Notes: generated from the sequence alone by a model not told the origin. A stretch of 64,000 nt of DNA from Vibrio sinensis (GCF_003605645.1 NZ_QVMU01000005.1:164057-228056), one strand, 5' to 3'; positions 17,985 to 28,189 are shown, counted from the first letter of the stretch. Program-made: numbers and translations.

Positions 17985-18668
17985 ATGAACTTAGAACGCT
18001 ACCAACGCATCCAACAAGTCCTTAAAGCTCGTCAAACTGACTTAACCCTGTGCCTCGAAGAAGTACACAAACCTAATAACGTCTCTGCTGTTATTCGCAG
18101 TGCTGATGCGACTGGATTACATAAAATCCATGCGGTTTGGCCACATCGAATGCGCACATTAACTCACACCTCAGCAGGTGCTCGAAACTGGGTTGAAGTC
18201 GATAACCACAGCAGTATTGCCGACGCGATTCAAACCTTAAAGGCACAAGGGATGCAGGTTTTAGTTACTAACCTATCTGATACCGCCGTTGATTTTCGCG
18301 AGATTGATTACACCAAGCCAACCGCCATTATCTTAGGTGGTGAAAAAGAAGGTGCATCTGCACAAGCAAAACAGCTGGCAGATCAAGACATCATTATTCC
18401 TATGGTGGGAATGGTGCAGTCCCTAAATGTATCGGTTGCCAGCGCAGTAATTTTGTATGAAGCGCAGCGTCAACGTGAAGCTGCAGGCATGTACAACAAG
18501 GAAGTCAGCTCTCTGCCAGAAGAAGTAATCCATCGCATTTTGTTCGAACGTGGTCATCCGGTATTAGCCAAAGTCGCCAAGCGTAAAGGACTAAGCTACC
18601 CACCATTAGACGATGAGGGTCAAATCATCGCAGATGAAGCTTGGTGGAAAGAGATGCAAAAAGCCTAA
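17985..18668 (+). CDS. trmH: tRNA (guanosine(18)-2'-O)-methyltransferase
   Basis: From the ATG at 17985 the protein is 227 residues (MNLERYQRIQQVLKARQ), colinear with E. coli TrmH. Upstream in-frame starts at 17946 (TTG) and 17949 (ATG) add 12-13 residues; they have the AAGGG that is inside the preceding hairpin, so the true start is uncertain. TrmH is a SPOUT-class enzyme that 2'-O-methylates Gm18 in the tRNA D-loop using S-adenosylmethionine. Conserved elements: EEVHKPNNVSAVIRSADATG, GGEKEGAS and the knot motif IPMVGMVQSLNVSVA. Confidence 0.94.
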   Translation: MNLERYQRIQQVLKARQTDLTLCLEEVHKPNNVSAVIRSADATGLHKIHAVWPHRMRTLTHTSAGARNWVEVDNHSSIADAIQTLKAQGMQVLVTNLSDTAVDFREIDYTKPTAIILGGEKEGASAQAKQLADQDIIIPMVGMVQSLNVSVASAVILYEAQRQREAAGMYNKEVSSLPEEVIHRILFERGHPVLAKVAKRKGLSYPPLDDEGQIIADEAWWKEMQKA

Positions 18669-18805
18669 AGCTATTTGGCTCGGGGTCACTCCCGGGCTCT
18701 CCCTCCTATCACACGCTTTTATCTGTTTTTACCGCAACTCTGTTTGATAAGAACTTTTCCTGTACAAAAACACAGCTCAATGATTAACTATTATTAATTC
18801 CGTTT

Positions 18806-20899
18806 ATGAGCAAATTGAGCATGTCGCAACTATTATCAGCTATCCCATTAACGTCGCTCTCAGGCGTCGGCGCTAAAGTCGCCGAAAAGCTGGAAAAAGT
18901 CGGCCTCAATTCAGTACAAGATCTGCTGTTTCATTTGCCATTGCGCTATGAAGATCGCACTCGTGTTTATCCTATCGCCAAACTGCACGCCGGATTGTGG
19001 GCAGCGGTTCAAGGTAAGGTGATGCATGTCGATACCATTTTTGGTCGACGCAAAATGCTGACGGTCAAAATCAGTGATGGGAATGGCACCCTCACGCTGC
19101 GCTTTTTTAATTTCACCGCAGCAATGAAAAATAACTTTACCGAAGGCAAAGTCGTTCACGCTTATGGTGAAATAAAACGCGGTGGATTCGGATTGGAGAT
19201 TAACCATCCTGATTACAAATTTCATACGCCGAACCAAAAAGCAGAATCTGAACAAAATTTAACGCCGGTATACCCAACCACAGATGGGTTACGTCAATTA
19301 ACCCTGCGTAGCTTGACGGATCAGGCACTCGAGTTACTCGACAAAGCCGCGGTACAAGAGTTACTTCCTGATGGGTTATACAACCATCAGATCACTCTCG
19401 CACAAGCACTACACACTATCCACCGCCCACCACCAACTATCAATTTAGACGAATTTGATGAGGGTAAGCACCCTGCTCAGATACGCTTGATTATGGAAGA
19501 GTTGCTTGCCCAGAACTTATCGATGTTATCGGTGCGCAGCAAAGGGCAGCAAGATAACGCGTTAGCTCTTGCTCCTTGCGACAATCTCAAGCAGCAATTA
19601 TTGGCGCAACTGCCCTTCTCGCCAACCAACGCGCAAGCTCGTGTTACGACAGAAATTGAAGCTGACTTAGAAAAACCTCATCCGATGATGCGCCTTGTAC
19701 AAGGGGATGTGGGTTCAGGAAAAACCTTAGTTGCCGCGTTGGCCGCTGTGCGCGCTATCGAGCATGGTTACCAAGTTGCTCTAATGGCACCAACGGAACT
19801 GCTTGCCGAGCAACACGCAATAAACTTTGCTAATTGGTTTGAGAAAATGGGCATTCCCGTCGGTTGGCTCGCCGGCAAGCTAAAAGGGAAAGCCAGAGAA
19901 ACCGAGTTAGCTCGAATTGCCAGTGGCGAAGCCAAAATGGTGGTAGGGACTCACGCTCTGTTTCAAGAGCACGTTCATTTTCAGCATCTTGCGCTCGTCA
20001 TTATTGATGAACAGCACCGTTTTGGTGTCCATCAACGACTTGAATTAAGAGAAAAAGGCGCTAAACAAGGTACCTATCCACACCAGTTAATCATGACGGC
20101 GACGCCCATTCCCCGCACACTTGCCATGACGGCGTACGCGGATCTTGAAACATCCGTGATTGATGAATTGCCGCCCGGTCGAACACCGATTCAAACCGTC
20201 GCCATTCCCGATACCAAGCGCGATGATATTGTTGATCGAGTGCGTAACGCCTGTCTGAATGAGGGAAAACAGGCGTATTGGGTGTGTACATTAATCGATG
20301 AATCCGAAGTATTAGAAGCACAAGCTGCTGCCGATACCGCGGAGGAACTTCAACGAACATTACCAGACGTAAAGATAGGTTTGGTGCATGGCCGAATGAA
20401 ACCGGCTGAAAAACAAGCCGTGATGAAAGATTTCAAAGAGAACAGGCTGCACTTATTGGTCGCAACCACAGTGATCGAAGTTGGCGTTGATGTGCCGAAT
20501 GCCAGTTTGATGATCATCGAAAACCCAGAGCGTCTCGGTTTGGCTCAATTACACCAATTACGTGGCCGTGTCGGTCGGGGTTCCGTCGCCAGCCATTGTG
20601 TTCTACTTTACCATTCGCCTCTCTCTAAGACGGCGCAAAAGCGTCTGAGTGTTTTGCGAGAGAGCAACGATGGTTTTGTTATTGCCCAACGTGATTTGGA
20701 AATTCGTGGTCCGGGTGAGCTATTAGGCACCAAGCAGACCGGCATGGCCGATTTTAAAATTGCTGATTTAGTGCGAGATCAACGCCTAATCCCTGAAGTT
20801 CAGCGTATTGCGCGTTATATTCATGACAGCTACCCAAGCAATGCGGCAGCCATTATTGACCGTTGGCTTGGTGAGCGAGATGTTTACTCTAAAGCCTAA
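18806..20899 (+). CDS. recG: ATP-dependent DNA helicase RecG
   Basis: 697 residues, or 692 if the internal ATG at 18821 (MSQLLSAIPLTSLSGVG) is used; neither has a strong SD. RecG rewinds and reverses stalled forks and branch-migrates Holliday junctions. Domains: N-terminal wedge/OB fold (about 60-160, LPLRYEDRTRVYPI), helicase motif I GDVGSGKT, motif II DEQH (in VIIDEQHRFGVHQR), motif III TATPIPRTLA, motif VI QLRGRVGRG and the TRG-like tail IRGPGELLGTKQTG. Separated from trmH by 137 nt without a clear terminator. Confidence 0.97.
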   Translation: MSKLSMSQLLSAIPLTSLSGVGAKVAEKLEKVGLNSVQDLLFHLPLRYEDRTRVYPIAKLHAGLWAAVQGKVMHVDTIFGRRKMLTVKISDGNGTLTLRFFNFTAAMKNNFTEGKVVHAYGEIKRGGFGLEINHPDYKFHTPNQKAESEQNLTPVYPTTDGLRQLTLRSLTDQALELLDKAAVQELLPDGLYNHQITLAQALHTIHRPPPTINLDEFDEGKHPAQIRLIMEELLAQNLSMLSVRSKGQQDNALALAPCDNLKQQLLAQLPFSPTNAQARVTTEIEADLEKPHPMMRLVQGDVGSGKTLVAALAAVRAIEHGYQVALMAPTELLAEQHAINFANWFEKMGIPVGWLAGKLKGKARETELARIASGEAKMVVGTHALFQEHVHFQHLALVIIDEQHRFGVHQRLELREKGAKQGTYPHQLIMTATPIPRTLAMTAYADLETSVIDELPPGRTPIQTVAIPDTKRDDIVDRVRNACLNEGKQAYWVCTLIDESEVLEAQAAADTAEELQRTLPDVKIGLVHGRMKPAEKQAVMKDFKENRLHLLVATTVIEVGVDVPNASLMIIENPERLGLAQLHQLRGRVGRGSVASHCVLLYHSPLSKTAQKRLSVLRESNDGFVIAQRDLEIRGPGELLGTKQTGMADFKIADLVRDQRLIPEVQRIARYIHDSYPSNAAAIIDRWLGERDVYSKA

Positions 20900-20955
20900 T
20901 TTCATACTCTTTTTATGCTTCTGGCATCAGTATTAAAAAGATCTCTATCTGAACG

Positions 20956-20990
20956 AACAAAGCCCCTGAGTACTTCAGGGGCTTTGTTTT
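20956..20990 (+). terminator. Rho-independent terminator after recG
   Basis: AACAAAGCCCCTGA pairs with TCAGGGGCTTTGTT around a 5-nt loop, followed by T's. It lies between convergent recG and cysQ and may act on both strands. Confidence 0.9.
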
Positions 20991-21039
20991 TTATTTCCGC
21001 TTAAACCGGATTCTGCTAAAACTTAGCTCGGCCTAAACT

Positions 21040-21867
21040 TTAATCTTTATCTTGAAGAATTTCATTCCAAGGTAAGCTTTCATCCCCAAGCACAATGAAA
21101 TTAGGATTTTCTAAGGTTTCTCGTTCGTTATACGACAAGGGTTCAAGCTGAGTATTCAAAATTCGGCCACCCGCTTCTTCCACGATGCACTGCGTTGCCG
21201 CCGTATCCCATTCACCAGTCGGACCAAGTCGCAAGTAACAATCCACAGCACCCTCAGCCACTAAGCACGCTTTCAAAGCAGCAGAGCCCAAAGGTACCAA
21301 ATCATAATTCCATGCACTGCTCATACGGCTCGTAATGCGGTTAATATCTTGGCGACGACTGATAGCAATGGCGATCGCTTGTTGAGGGCCGACATGCTTA
21401 TGGCTTTGAATACGCACACTTTCTGACATGTCTGGAATTTTCCATGCCCCTTTGCCTTGATAAGCGTAATAAGTCACACCAGAAACAGGGCCATACACAA
21501 CGCCCATGATTGGCTTATTGTTCTCAATCAAAGCAATAATTGTCGCAAAGTCACCACTGCGAGCGATGAACTCTTGTGTGCCATCTAACGGGTCAACTAA
21601 CCAATAACGATCCCATTGCGTTCGCTGCTCCAAACTAATATCTGCGGCCTCTTCCGATAACACTGGAATATCCGGCGTCAATTCGCTCAGCGCTTTCATA
21701 ATCAACTTATGTGCGGCGATATCAGCACTGGTCACTGGTGTCTGATCTTCTTTGGTATAAGCTTCATACTGCTTATTTTCATAGATATCGAGAATCAGTT
21801 GCCCAGCAGAGCGAGCGATTTCAATTACCGCTGGCAATAAATGGGAATAATCTTTGGTCATGGTCAT
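21040..21867 (-). CDS. cysQ: 3'(2'),5'-bisphosphate nucleotidase
   Basis: 275 residues of the inositol monophosphatase-like phosphatase family. It removes the 3' phosphate of PAP/PAPS formed in sulfate assimilation and ACP loading. The metal site is visible as VLSEEAADI, WLVDPLDGTQEF and GPTGEWDTAA. Longer than E. coli CysQ (246) mainly by the N-terminus and an inserted loop. GGATGA precedes the ATG. It is 27 nt downstream of nudE and likely cotranscribed. Confidence 0.93.
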   Translation of the reverse strand: MTMTKDYSHLLPAVIEIARSAGQLILDIYENKQYEAYTKEDQTPVTSADIAAHKLIMKALSELTPDIPVLSEEAADISLEQRTQWDRYWLVDPLDGTQEFIARSGDFATIIALIENNKPIMGVVYGPVSGVTYYAYQGKGAWKIPDMSESVRIQSHKHVGPQQAIAIAISRRQDINRITSRMSSAWNYDLVPLGSAALKACLVAEGAVDCYLRLGPTGEWDTAATQCIVEEAGGRILNTQLEPLSYNERETLENPNFIVLGDESLPWNEILQDKD

Positions 21868-21894
21868 AAGGTCATCCTTTGTTGCTTTCGTTCG

Positions 21895-22443
21895 CTATGC
21901 TCTTAGCAAACGTAAAGCAAGCAACAGTGCGGTAATACTTCGCGCTTCACTAAAATCAAGGTGAGTAAGCAGCTCTTCTGCTTGTGCTAGAGGCCAACGA
22001 ACCACATCTAGCGGTTCCGGTTCATCCCCCAGCAATTGTTCTGGATATAAATCACGCGCGACAAATAATGTCATTTTGCTAGAAAAATAAGAAGGTGCAA
22101 GAATCACATCTTTTAACGGAATCAGCGTATTGGCACCAAAGCCGATTTCTTCTTTCAATTCACGGTTTGCTGCTTGCGCTGGCGTTTCGCCTTGATCAAT
22201 CAGGCCCTTAGGAAAACCCAACTCATAACGTTCTGTGCCAGCCGCATATTCACGCACTAATAGGATGTCCCCTTGTTCTGTCACTGGGACCATCATTACT
22301 GCGTGTCGACCACTTGGCTTCATGCGTTCATAGGTACGTTCAACCCCATTACTAAATCGCAAATCAAGAGACTCAATAGAGAATAACTTGGATTGCGCCA
22401 CAATCTGTTTAGCCAATATCTGTGGTGGTGAACGTTTAGCCAC
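21895..22443 (-). CDS. nudE: ADP compounds hydrolase NudE
   Basis: 182 residues with the Nudix box GLIDQGETPAQAANRELKEE followed by IG (about 98-120), where the REXXEE glutamates bind Mg2+. NudE hydrolyses ADP-ribose, Ap3A and NADH-type ADP compounds. The flanks TYERMKPSGRHAVMMVPV and the C-terminal FSEARSITALLLALR match E. coli NudE. In E. coli nudE is also near the hslRO/pckA and nfuA region. Confidence 0.94.
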   Translation of the reverse strand: MAKRSPPQILAKQIVAQSKLFSIESLDLRFSNGVERTYERMKPSGRHAVMMVPVTEQGDILLVREYAAGTERYELGFPKGLIDQGETPAQAANRELKEEIGFGANTLIPLKDVILAPSYFSSKMTLFVARDLYPEQLLGDEPEPLDVVRWPLAQAEELLTHLDFSEARSITALLLALRLLRA

Positions 22444-22577
22444 GGGGGAACTCCTTTACCTTTGTTTATCTTCCTAATATATGAGAAAACTCAGCGGATT
22501 GAAAAGAAAAACCTCGATGGTTTTTCCTACGCCAAATAACAAAAAGGGCTGGCACAATAGCCAACCCTCTGGTCTCT

Positions 22578-22844
22578 TATACCCAAACAACCTCAAGATA
22601 CGAGTTTCAGCGAGAATGCATTGGCTTTCAGGCAAGGCAACGATTTAAAGATCTAGTGGTTCTAAATCAAAAATCGTTAACGAAGTATGAGAGCCAAGGC
22701 AACTCGCCCTTTGGGAGCGTGTCACTGACTCAATTTCTTTGTCAAATAACTTGGAAATAGAATGCTATTCCGCGGCATTATTTTCCGCGAAATCGCATCA
22801 GTGACATCGCTCTGAATCATGTATCTTGAAGTAGTTTGGGTATA
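22578..22844. repeat. Vibrio-type 267-bp palindromic repeat element
   Basis: The ends are near-perfect 24-bp inverted repeats: the left starts TATACCCAAACAACCTCAAG and the right, reversed, TATACCCAAACTACTTCAAG, both continuing ATAC. Inside are a second inverted pair (CAGTGACA-CGCTC type, near 22720 and 22796). No open frame lies within it. A solo copy of the terminal 24-mer is at 53532-53555. It fits a non-autonomous interspersed element; similar ends are common in Vibrio chromosomes as far as I recall. It fills most of the nudE/nfuA gap (22444-22865). Confidence 0.75.
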
Positions 22845-22865
22845 TACCTCATCACGAAATTGTGA

Positions 22866-23456
22866 TTAGTAGTAAGAGTGCTCACCACGATCATGCTCTG
22901 TTGCATCACGAACGGCTGTCAATTCACCCTCGAATTGCTGCAGTAGTTCTTTCTCGATGCCATCTTTTAGCGTTACATCAACCATTGAGCAACCATTACA
23001 GCCGCCGCCAAATGCAACGATCGCCATGCCGTCATCGGTAATTTCGACAAGACTAACATGACCGCCATGGCCAGCTAACTGTGGGTTTACTTGCGTTTGA
23101 ATGACATATTCAACACGTTCAATTAATGACGCATCGTCTGCCACTTTACGCATTTTTGCGTTCGGTGCTTTCAACGTAAGTTGAGAACCCATTTTGTCCG
23201 TCACGTAATCAATTTGCGCATCTTCTAAAAATGGCAAACTTAATTCATCAACGTAAGCAGATAGTTTTTCAAATGTCAGCTCAGTATCAGTAGCTTCAAC
23301 CGCTTCTGGTGGGCAGTAAGAAACACCACACTCAGCATTTTGAGTACCAGGGTTCACTACAAAGACACGAATGTTCGTTCCTTCCGGCTGCTGGGCCAAA
23401 AGTTTAGAAAAATGTTCTTGAGCAGCTTCGGTAATAGTAATAGTAGTATTTGACAC
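22866..23456 (-). CDS. nfuA: Fe/S biogenesis protein NfuA
   Basis: 196 residues from a GTG start. The N-terminal half is a degenerate A-type carrier domain lacking the full cysteine set; the C-terminal Nfu domain has the CNGCSM motif (about 150-155) that holds a 4Fe-4S cluster between two subunits. NfuA delivers clusters to apo-enzymes such as aconitase under oxidative stress or low iron. Next to comF/gntX and bioH, as in E. coli. Confidence 0.96.
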   Translation of the reverse strand: MSNTTITITEAAQEHFSKLLAQQPEGTNIRVFVVNPGTQNAECGVSYCPPEAVEATDTELTFEKLSAYVDELSLPFLEDAQIDYVTDKMGSQLTLKAPNAKMRKVADDASLIERVEYVIQTQVNPQLAGHGGHVSLVEITDDGMAIVAFGGGCNGCSMVDVTLKDGIEKELLQQFEGELTAVRDATEHDRGEHSYY

Positions 23457-23559
23457 GACGAATACCTGAGTAATTTTGTAGGCTATTTGTTCACCATTCT
23501 ACTCCTGAAAATTCTGAGATCTAGCCCTTTGCACTAAATTCCAAAAATACCACGCAAAA

Positions 23560-24291
23560 TTATGCGGCAGAAGTTCGACATATACAGTAAATATCAATGG
23601 TTTTTACCCCTGCATCAAGCAATATTTGACACAATTGTTGAACCGTACTTCCTGTCGTCACAACATCATCCACAATCGCTACATGGCTCACAGATGGTGG
23701 TAATGATGGTGGCAATCGAAGTTGAAATGCACCACGTAAATTCCGTAAGCGCTCTTTCCTCAACATTCCCTTTTGTGGCGGCGTCGATCTCGTACGCTTA
23801 AATAACCCACCACAAGGACGATTCAACTGACGAGCCAATGCTAACCCGAGATGTTCACTTTGATTAAAGCCTCGTGTCATTTTCCTCTGCCAATGCAAAG
23901 GGACCCAAGTAATAAATTCAGCAGGCTGTGAGATACGCTCCGCCAATATGTGCGCTAACGGCTTCGCTTGCCAAAACTGACGATGGTATTTAAGCCGATG
24001 AATGTAGGTCGATAATGGAAACTGGTAATCACTCACACAATAAAGATGGCGCCAAGGCGGTGGCTGCTTTAGACAGGCACCGCACTGCTCAACTTCATCG
24101 GTCATCGGCAAGCCGCATTGCTGGCACCTCGGCTCTGCAGCAAATAACTGTTGGCACACCAAACAAAACCAAACCGATTCATGATTAGCGCCTCCTGAAA
24201 CAGCCAGTTGTCGATGCATGGGCAAGCGACATAGGTCGCACCAATTAGGCAAGACGGCGAGTATGCTTTTTATGACGCATTGCGATAACAT
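23560..24291 (-). CDS. ComF/GntX family phosphoribosyltransferase-like protein
   Basis: From the ATG at 24291 (MLSQCVIKSILAVLPNWCDLC), with GAG about 7 nt upstream, it has 243 residues; a GTG nine codons earlier is less likely. The N-terminal region has several CxxC pairs (CDLC, CLVC, CQQC, CGAC), probably zinc binding. The C-terminal type I PRTase loop is VAIVDDVVTTGSTV. E. coli GntX (YhgH) allows use of DNA as nutrient, and ComF proteins act in DNA uptake in competent bacteria. In Vibrio a competence role is plausible. Divergent from bioH. Confidence 0.88.
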   Translation of the reverse strand: MLSQCVIKSILAVLPNWCDLCRLPMHRQLAVSGGANHESVWFCLVCQQLFAAEPRCQQCGLPMTDEVEQCGACLKQPPPWRHLYCVSDYQFPLSTYIHRLKYHRQFWQAKPLAHILAERISQPAEFITWVPLHWQRKMTRGFNQSEHLGLALARQLNRPCGGLFKRTRSTPPQKGMLRKERLRNLRGAFQLRLPPSLPPSVSHVAIVDDVVTTGSTVQQLCQILLDAGVKTIDIYCICRTSAA

Positions 24292-24358
24292 AACTGACTC
24301 TATTTGAGGGGGAGTCACTGATTGTGACGTTCAAAGCGCAGTAAAAAGGATGGAATAA

Positions 24359-25144
24359 GTGGCACAAATTGAGAGTTTAACAACACCGCTATTCTGGCAA
24401 GTCTCAGGACAAGGGCCTGATTTAGTCTTGATCCACGGTTGGGGAATGAATGGTGCTGTATGGCAGCAAACCGCCGAGCAATTAAGTAAACACTTTCGTG
24501 TCCACGTAGTCGACTTACCGGGTTTCGGTCATAGCCATCAACACAGTTTTGATTCTCTAGAGCAACTGAGCCAACAAGTATTAGCTTCTGCGCCTGATAA
24601 GGCTATCTGGTTAGGTTGGTCTCTCGGTGGTTTAGTCGCGACTCAGATAGCATTAACTCAACCTCAGCGAGTCTCTCATCTCATCACGGTGGCCAGCTCA
24701 CCTCGATTTGCAGCCAGTAAACCTTGGCGCGGCATTCAACCCACGGTATTGGATGCGTTCACCACTCAGCTTGTTGATGACTTCCAACTCACCATTGAGC
24801 GATTTATGGCGCTACAAGCAATGGGGAGCCCATCGGCTCGTCAAGATGTCAAAGCTCTGAAACAGGCGGTACTTTCTAGGCCAGCTCCGAATCCAGAAGC
24901 TTTGCTTGCTGGCTTAGCCTTACTTGCTGATGTCGATTTACGTCCATCATTAACCGATATTACCCTGCCGACCTTACGTCTATATGGGCGGTTGGATGGT
25001 CTGGTACCGATAAAAGTCGCAGAAGATACAGCACAGTTAATGCCAAGCAGCCAACAGTTTGTTTTTAATGCCTCATCTCATGCGCCATTCATGACCGAAC
25101 TCGATGCTTTTTGCCAACAAGTCGTGGATTTTATCAACCCTTAA
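24359..25144 (+). CDS. bioH: Pimeloyl-ACP methyl ester carboxylesterase BioH
   Basis: 261 residues from GTG (MAQIESLTTPLFWQ), with AAGGA upstream. An alpha/beta hydrolase: oxyanion region LIHGWGMNG, nucleophile elbow GWSLGG (Ser about 86), acid residue in RLDGLVP and catalytic His in SSHAPF. It releases pimeloyl-ACP from its methyl ester, ending the BioC-BioH pathway to biotin. Close match to E. coli BioH (VASSPRF, ERFMALQAMGSPSARQD). Divergent from comF with only 67 nt between starts. Confidence 0.95.
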   Translation: MAQIESLTTPLFWQVSGQGPDLVLIHGWGMNGAVWQQTAEQLSKHFRVHVVDLPGFGHSHQHSFDSLEQLSQQVLASAPDKAIWLGWSLGGLVATQIALTQPQRVSHLITVASSPRFAASKPWRGIQPTVLDAFTTQLVDDFQLTIERFMALQAMGSPSARQDVKALKQAVLSRPAPNPEALLAGLALLADVDLRPSLTDITLPTLRLYGRLDGLVPIKVAEDTAQLMPSSQQFVFNASSHAPFMTELDAFCQQVVDFINP

Positions 25145-25266
25145 GATATCACTGCTAAAAATTTAGTTTTCTTCAGTACTAAATATTTTCCTCAACTGGT
25201 CGATAAATAGGCGACCCCCATCAAGCGCAAACTTGGTGGGTGGGCGATGCTGAGGAGGCCTTAGTT

Positions 25267-25734
25267 ATGATAGTGTCACCAGCGAATGTGAGTGTGCCAC
25301 TTATCGCCCCATCGGTTAATGTTCAAACGGAGCAAGCTGCACGTGATAACAAAGTACGTGAGCCGATAATACCAACCGTTGCATTAACAAAAACCACTGC
25401 TGAACGAAAAATCGATGCTGATGATAAAAGGCGGCGTCAAACCGCATGGGATCCATCAGAGCACCCAAGCTATGGTGATGAGGAGCATGCTGTTGAAGCA
25501 TCTCAACATGAGACCGTAGATGATCCTTTGACTCGATTGTTTGAACTGATCTCTATTCGCAGTTACAGCGAGCAGCAAGGTACAGGCTACGCAATGCGGT
25601 TTCGTTTACCTAAACGTGTAATCGATGCAGCGATAGCAGAGGGCAAAATGGCAAAGCGCAGGGTCGTGATTAAGTTTCACTACGGGCATGCTGTTGCGCC
25701 AAACACTCCTTCGGAAGTCATTGCGGTGTTGTAG
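25267..25734 (+). CDS. Hypothetical acidic/basic patterned protein
   Basis: Family not recognised. The start at 25267 (MIVSPANVSVPLIAPS) is chosen because AGGAGG lies 9 nt before it; nine upstream codons are also open. The 155 residues have a Pro/Val-rich N-terminus, a charged, probably disordered middle (ERKIDADDKRRRQTAWDPSEH to about 85), then a more ordered C-terminus (DPLTRLFELISIRSYSEQQGTGYAMRFRLP). No signal peptide or membrane segment. Ends at a bidirectional terminator shared with tex. Confidence 0.8.
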   Translation: MIVSPANVSVPLIAPSVNVQTEQAARDNKVREPIIPTVALTKTTAERKIDADDKRRRQTAWDPSEHPSYGDEEHAVEASQHETVDDPLTRLFELISIRSYSEQQGTGYAMRFRLPKRVIDAAIAEGKMAKRRVVIKFHYGHAVAPNTPSEVIAVL

Positions 25735-25786
25735 TCACCCACTGTGGTGAATACCGAAAACCAAATACCGAAAAAGCCACAAAACA

Positions 25787-25822
25787 AAATCCCCATTCAG
25801 CAATACTGGATGGGGATTTTTT
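25787..25822. terminator. Bidirectional terminator between the hypothetical gene and tex
   Basis: AAATCCCCAT pairs with ATGGGGATTT, with A's upstream and T's downstream, between convergent genes. Confidence 0.85.
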
Positions 25823-25855
25823 ATAGGTTTAAGTTATACCAATCAAAATAAGCTT

Positions 25856-28189
25856 TTAGCGTTTCGCTTTTGCAAAAGCAGCGGCAAACGCACCGCCCAT
25901 GGCATTGCCTTGAGGCTCATTCTTTTGGGTATTGTGACGAGTGTTGCTGGCCGATGTTGAACGCGGTGTTGATGAGTGAGGCGCAGAAGAGCGCTGAGCA
26001 CGATTATCTTGGCCCGGTTCATCGCTTAAGCGCATCGACAAAGCAATACGCTTACGCTGCACGTCGACTTCCATCACTTTCACTTTGACGATATCGCCGG
26101 CTTTCACCACTTCACGAGGATCCGACACGTAACGGTCAGTCAGCGCAGAAATATGAACTAAGCCATCTTGGTGCACACCGATATCAACAAACGCACCAAA
26201 GTTCGCCACGTTTGATACGACACCCTCAAGTACCATGCCGACTTCTAAGTCAGACACTTTATTTACACCGTCAGCAAAAGTAGCGGTTTTAAACTCAGGA
26301 CGAGGGTCACGGCCCGGTTTATCCAACTCTTTGATGATGTCGGTTACCGTTGGTAAACCAAAGCTGTCATTCGTGTAATCAACCGCATGCAGGCCACGTA
26401 GGAACTCGGTATCACCAATGAGGCTCTTCACCGCTTTACTGTTCTTTTCTGCAATCGCTTTTACAACTGGGTACGCTTCTGGGTGAACAGAAGAGGCATC
26501 CAGTGGGTTTTTACCATCCATAATACGCAAGAAGCCCGCACACTGTTCAAATGCCTTAGGCCCTAAACGTGCCACTTTTTTCAAAGTAGTACGCGCTTCA
26601 AAACGACCATTTTCATCACGGTAATCAACGATATTTTGCGCCATCGTGGTTGAAAGACCAGCGACGCGAGTCAGCAAGGCTGCTGATGCAGTATTCACAT
26701 CTACACCCACAGCGTTTACACAATCTTCTACGACTGCATCCAAACGCTTCGCCAGCATTGCTTGGCTAACATCGTGTTGGTATTGGCCCACACCAATAGA
26801 TTTAGGATCGATTTTCACTAATTCTGCTAGCGGATCTTGTAGACGACGAGCAATCGACACCGCGCCACGTAAAGAAACATCCATATTTGGAAATTCTTTT
26901 GCTGCCAGTTCTGATGCAGAGTAAACCGATGCACCCGCTTCACTCACCATGATTTTTTGTACTTTCAGATTACCGCGAGCAATCAAATCAGCGACAAAAC
27001 TATCGGTTTCACGCGATGCTGTACCATTACCAATTGCAATCAAATCAACGTTGTATTTACGTACCAGCTTATCCACCACGCTCATTGCTTGGTCATATTG
27101 CTTTTGTGGTGGGTGTGGGTAGATAGTTTCTGTCGTTAATACTTTGCCCGTTGAATCGACTACAGCAATTTTAGAACCCGTACGTAGACCAGGATCGAGA
27201 CCTAATGTTGCACGAGGACCCGCTGGCGCTGCCATTAATAGGTCTTTCAGGTTAGTTGCGAATACTTCAATAGCTTCGATTTCTGAACGTTCTTTCAGAG
27301 CGCCCATCAATTCAGTTTCCATGTGCATCGACACTTTAATGCGCCATGCCCAGCTGATCACTTGCTTGCGCCATGCATCCGCAGGTGCGCTGCTTAAGCT
27401 AATACCATAGTGGTCAGAAATAATCGTTTCGCAGTAAGACTGACGAACACCCTCTTCTTGAGCAGGATCCGCATTCATCGCAACCGTTAAGAAACCTTCA
27501 TTACGGCCACGCAGCATTGCTAACGCACGATGTGATGGTACTTTGCTTAGTGCTTCATTGTGTTCAAAGTAGTCTTTAAATTTTTCACCCTCATGCTCTT
27601 TACCTGCCACAACACGTGCAGTCAGTTCAGCATGACGATTTAAGTAGTGACGAATTTTTTCTAACAGGTTAGCGTCTTCAGCGATACGTTCCATGATGAT
27701 CGCACGTGCGCCATCAAGTGCCGCTTTGTTATCTGCAATGCCTTTATCGGCATTGGTATAACCTGCTGCTTCCGTTTCTGGGGCCGTCTGCGCATCATTC
27801 CATAGCTTATCAGCTAATGGTTCTAAACCAGCTTCAATTGCAATTTGCCCTTTAGTACGACGCTTAGGTTTATAAGGTAAGTACAAATCCTCTAAACGTG
27901 TCTTACTGTCTGCTTGTTGAAGATCTCGCTCCAACTCAGAGGTCATTTTGCCTTGGTCTTGAATCGATTTAATAATGGTTTGACGGCGATCTTCCAGTTC
28001 ACGCAGATAGGATAAGCGGCTATCTAAATTACGCAATTGGGTATCATCCAATCCTCCCGTTACCTCTTTACGGTAACGAGCGATAAAGGGAACCGTATTG
28101 CCGTCGTCAATTAAGTTAACCGCGGCGGTGACTTGCTCAGCACGAACATTCAGTTCTTGAGCAATCAAATTACAGATAGCTTGGCTCAT
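25856..28189 (-). CDS. tex: Tex family RNA-binding transcription accessory protein
   Basis: The frame opens at 28303, but the family N-terminus is [20 protein letters not shown] at 28189, giving 777 residues. Order: N-terminal helical region, YqgF-like RNase H fold (about 330-450, [17 protein letters not shown]), helix-hairpin-helix repeats (about 500-560) and S1 RNA-binding domain (about 650-720). The last 55 residues are low-complexity, Ser/Thr/Asn-rich and basic. Homologous to E. coli YhgF and Tex of Pseudomonas and Bordetella. Binds RNA and affects transcription or decay. Near greB and ompR as in E. coli. Confidence 0.95.
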   Translation of the reverse strand: MSQAICNLIAQELNVRAEQVTAAVNLIDDGNTVPFIARYRKEVTGGLDDTQLRNLDSRLSYLRELEDRRQTIIKSIQDQGKMTSELERDLQQADSKTRLEDLYLPYKPKRRTKGQIAIEAGLEPLADKLWNDAQTAPETEAAGYTNADKGIADNKAALDGARAIIMERIAEDANLLEKIRHYLNRHAELTARVVAGKEHEGEKFKDYFEHNEALSKVPSHRALAMLRGRNEGFLTVAMNADPAQEEGVRQSYCETIISDHYGISLSSAPADAWRKQVISWAWRIKVSMHMETELMGALKERSEIEAIEVFATNLKDLLMAAPAGPRATLGLDPGLRTGSKIAVVDSTGKVLTTETIYPHPPQKQYDQAMSVVDKLVRKYNVDLIAIGNGTASRETDSFVADLIARGNLKVQKIMVSEAGASVYSASELAAKEFPNMDVSLRGAVSIARRLQDPLAELVKIDPKSIGVGQYQHDVSQAMLAKRLDAVVEDCVNAVGVDVNTASAALLTRVAGLSTTMAQNIVDYRDENGRFEARTTLKKVARLGPKAFEQCAGFLRIMDGKNPLDASSVHPEAYPVVKAIAEKNSKAVKSLIGDTEFLRGLHAVDYTNDSFGLPTVTDIIKELDKPGRDPRPEFKTATFADGVNKVSDLEVGMVLEGVVSNVANFGAFVDIGVHQDGLVHISALTDRYVSDPREVVKAGDIVKVKVMEVDVQRKRIALSMRLSDEPGQDNRAQRSSAPHSSTPRSTSASNTRHNTQKNEPQGNAMGGAFAAAFAKAKR

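Noticed and set aside
18669..18720. GCTCGGGG/CCCGGGCTC stem after trmH as terminator
   Set aside because: No T-run on the plus strand and imperfect pairing; not called.
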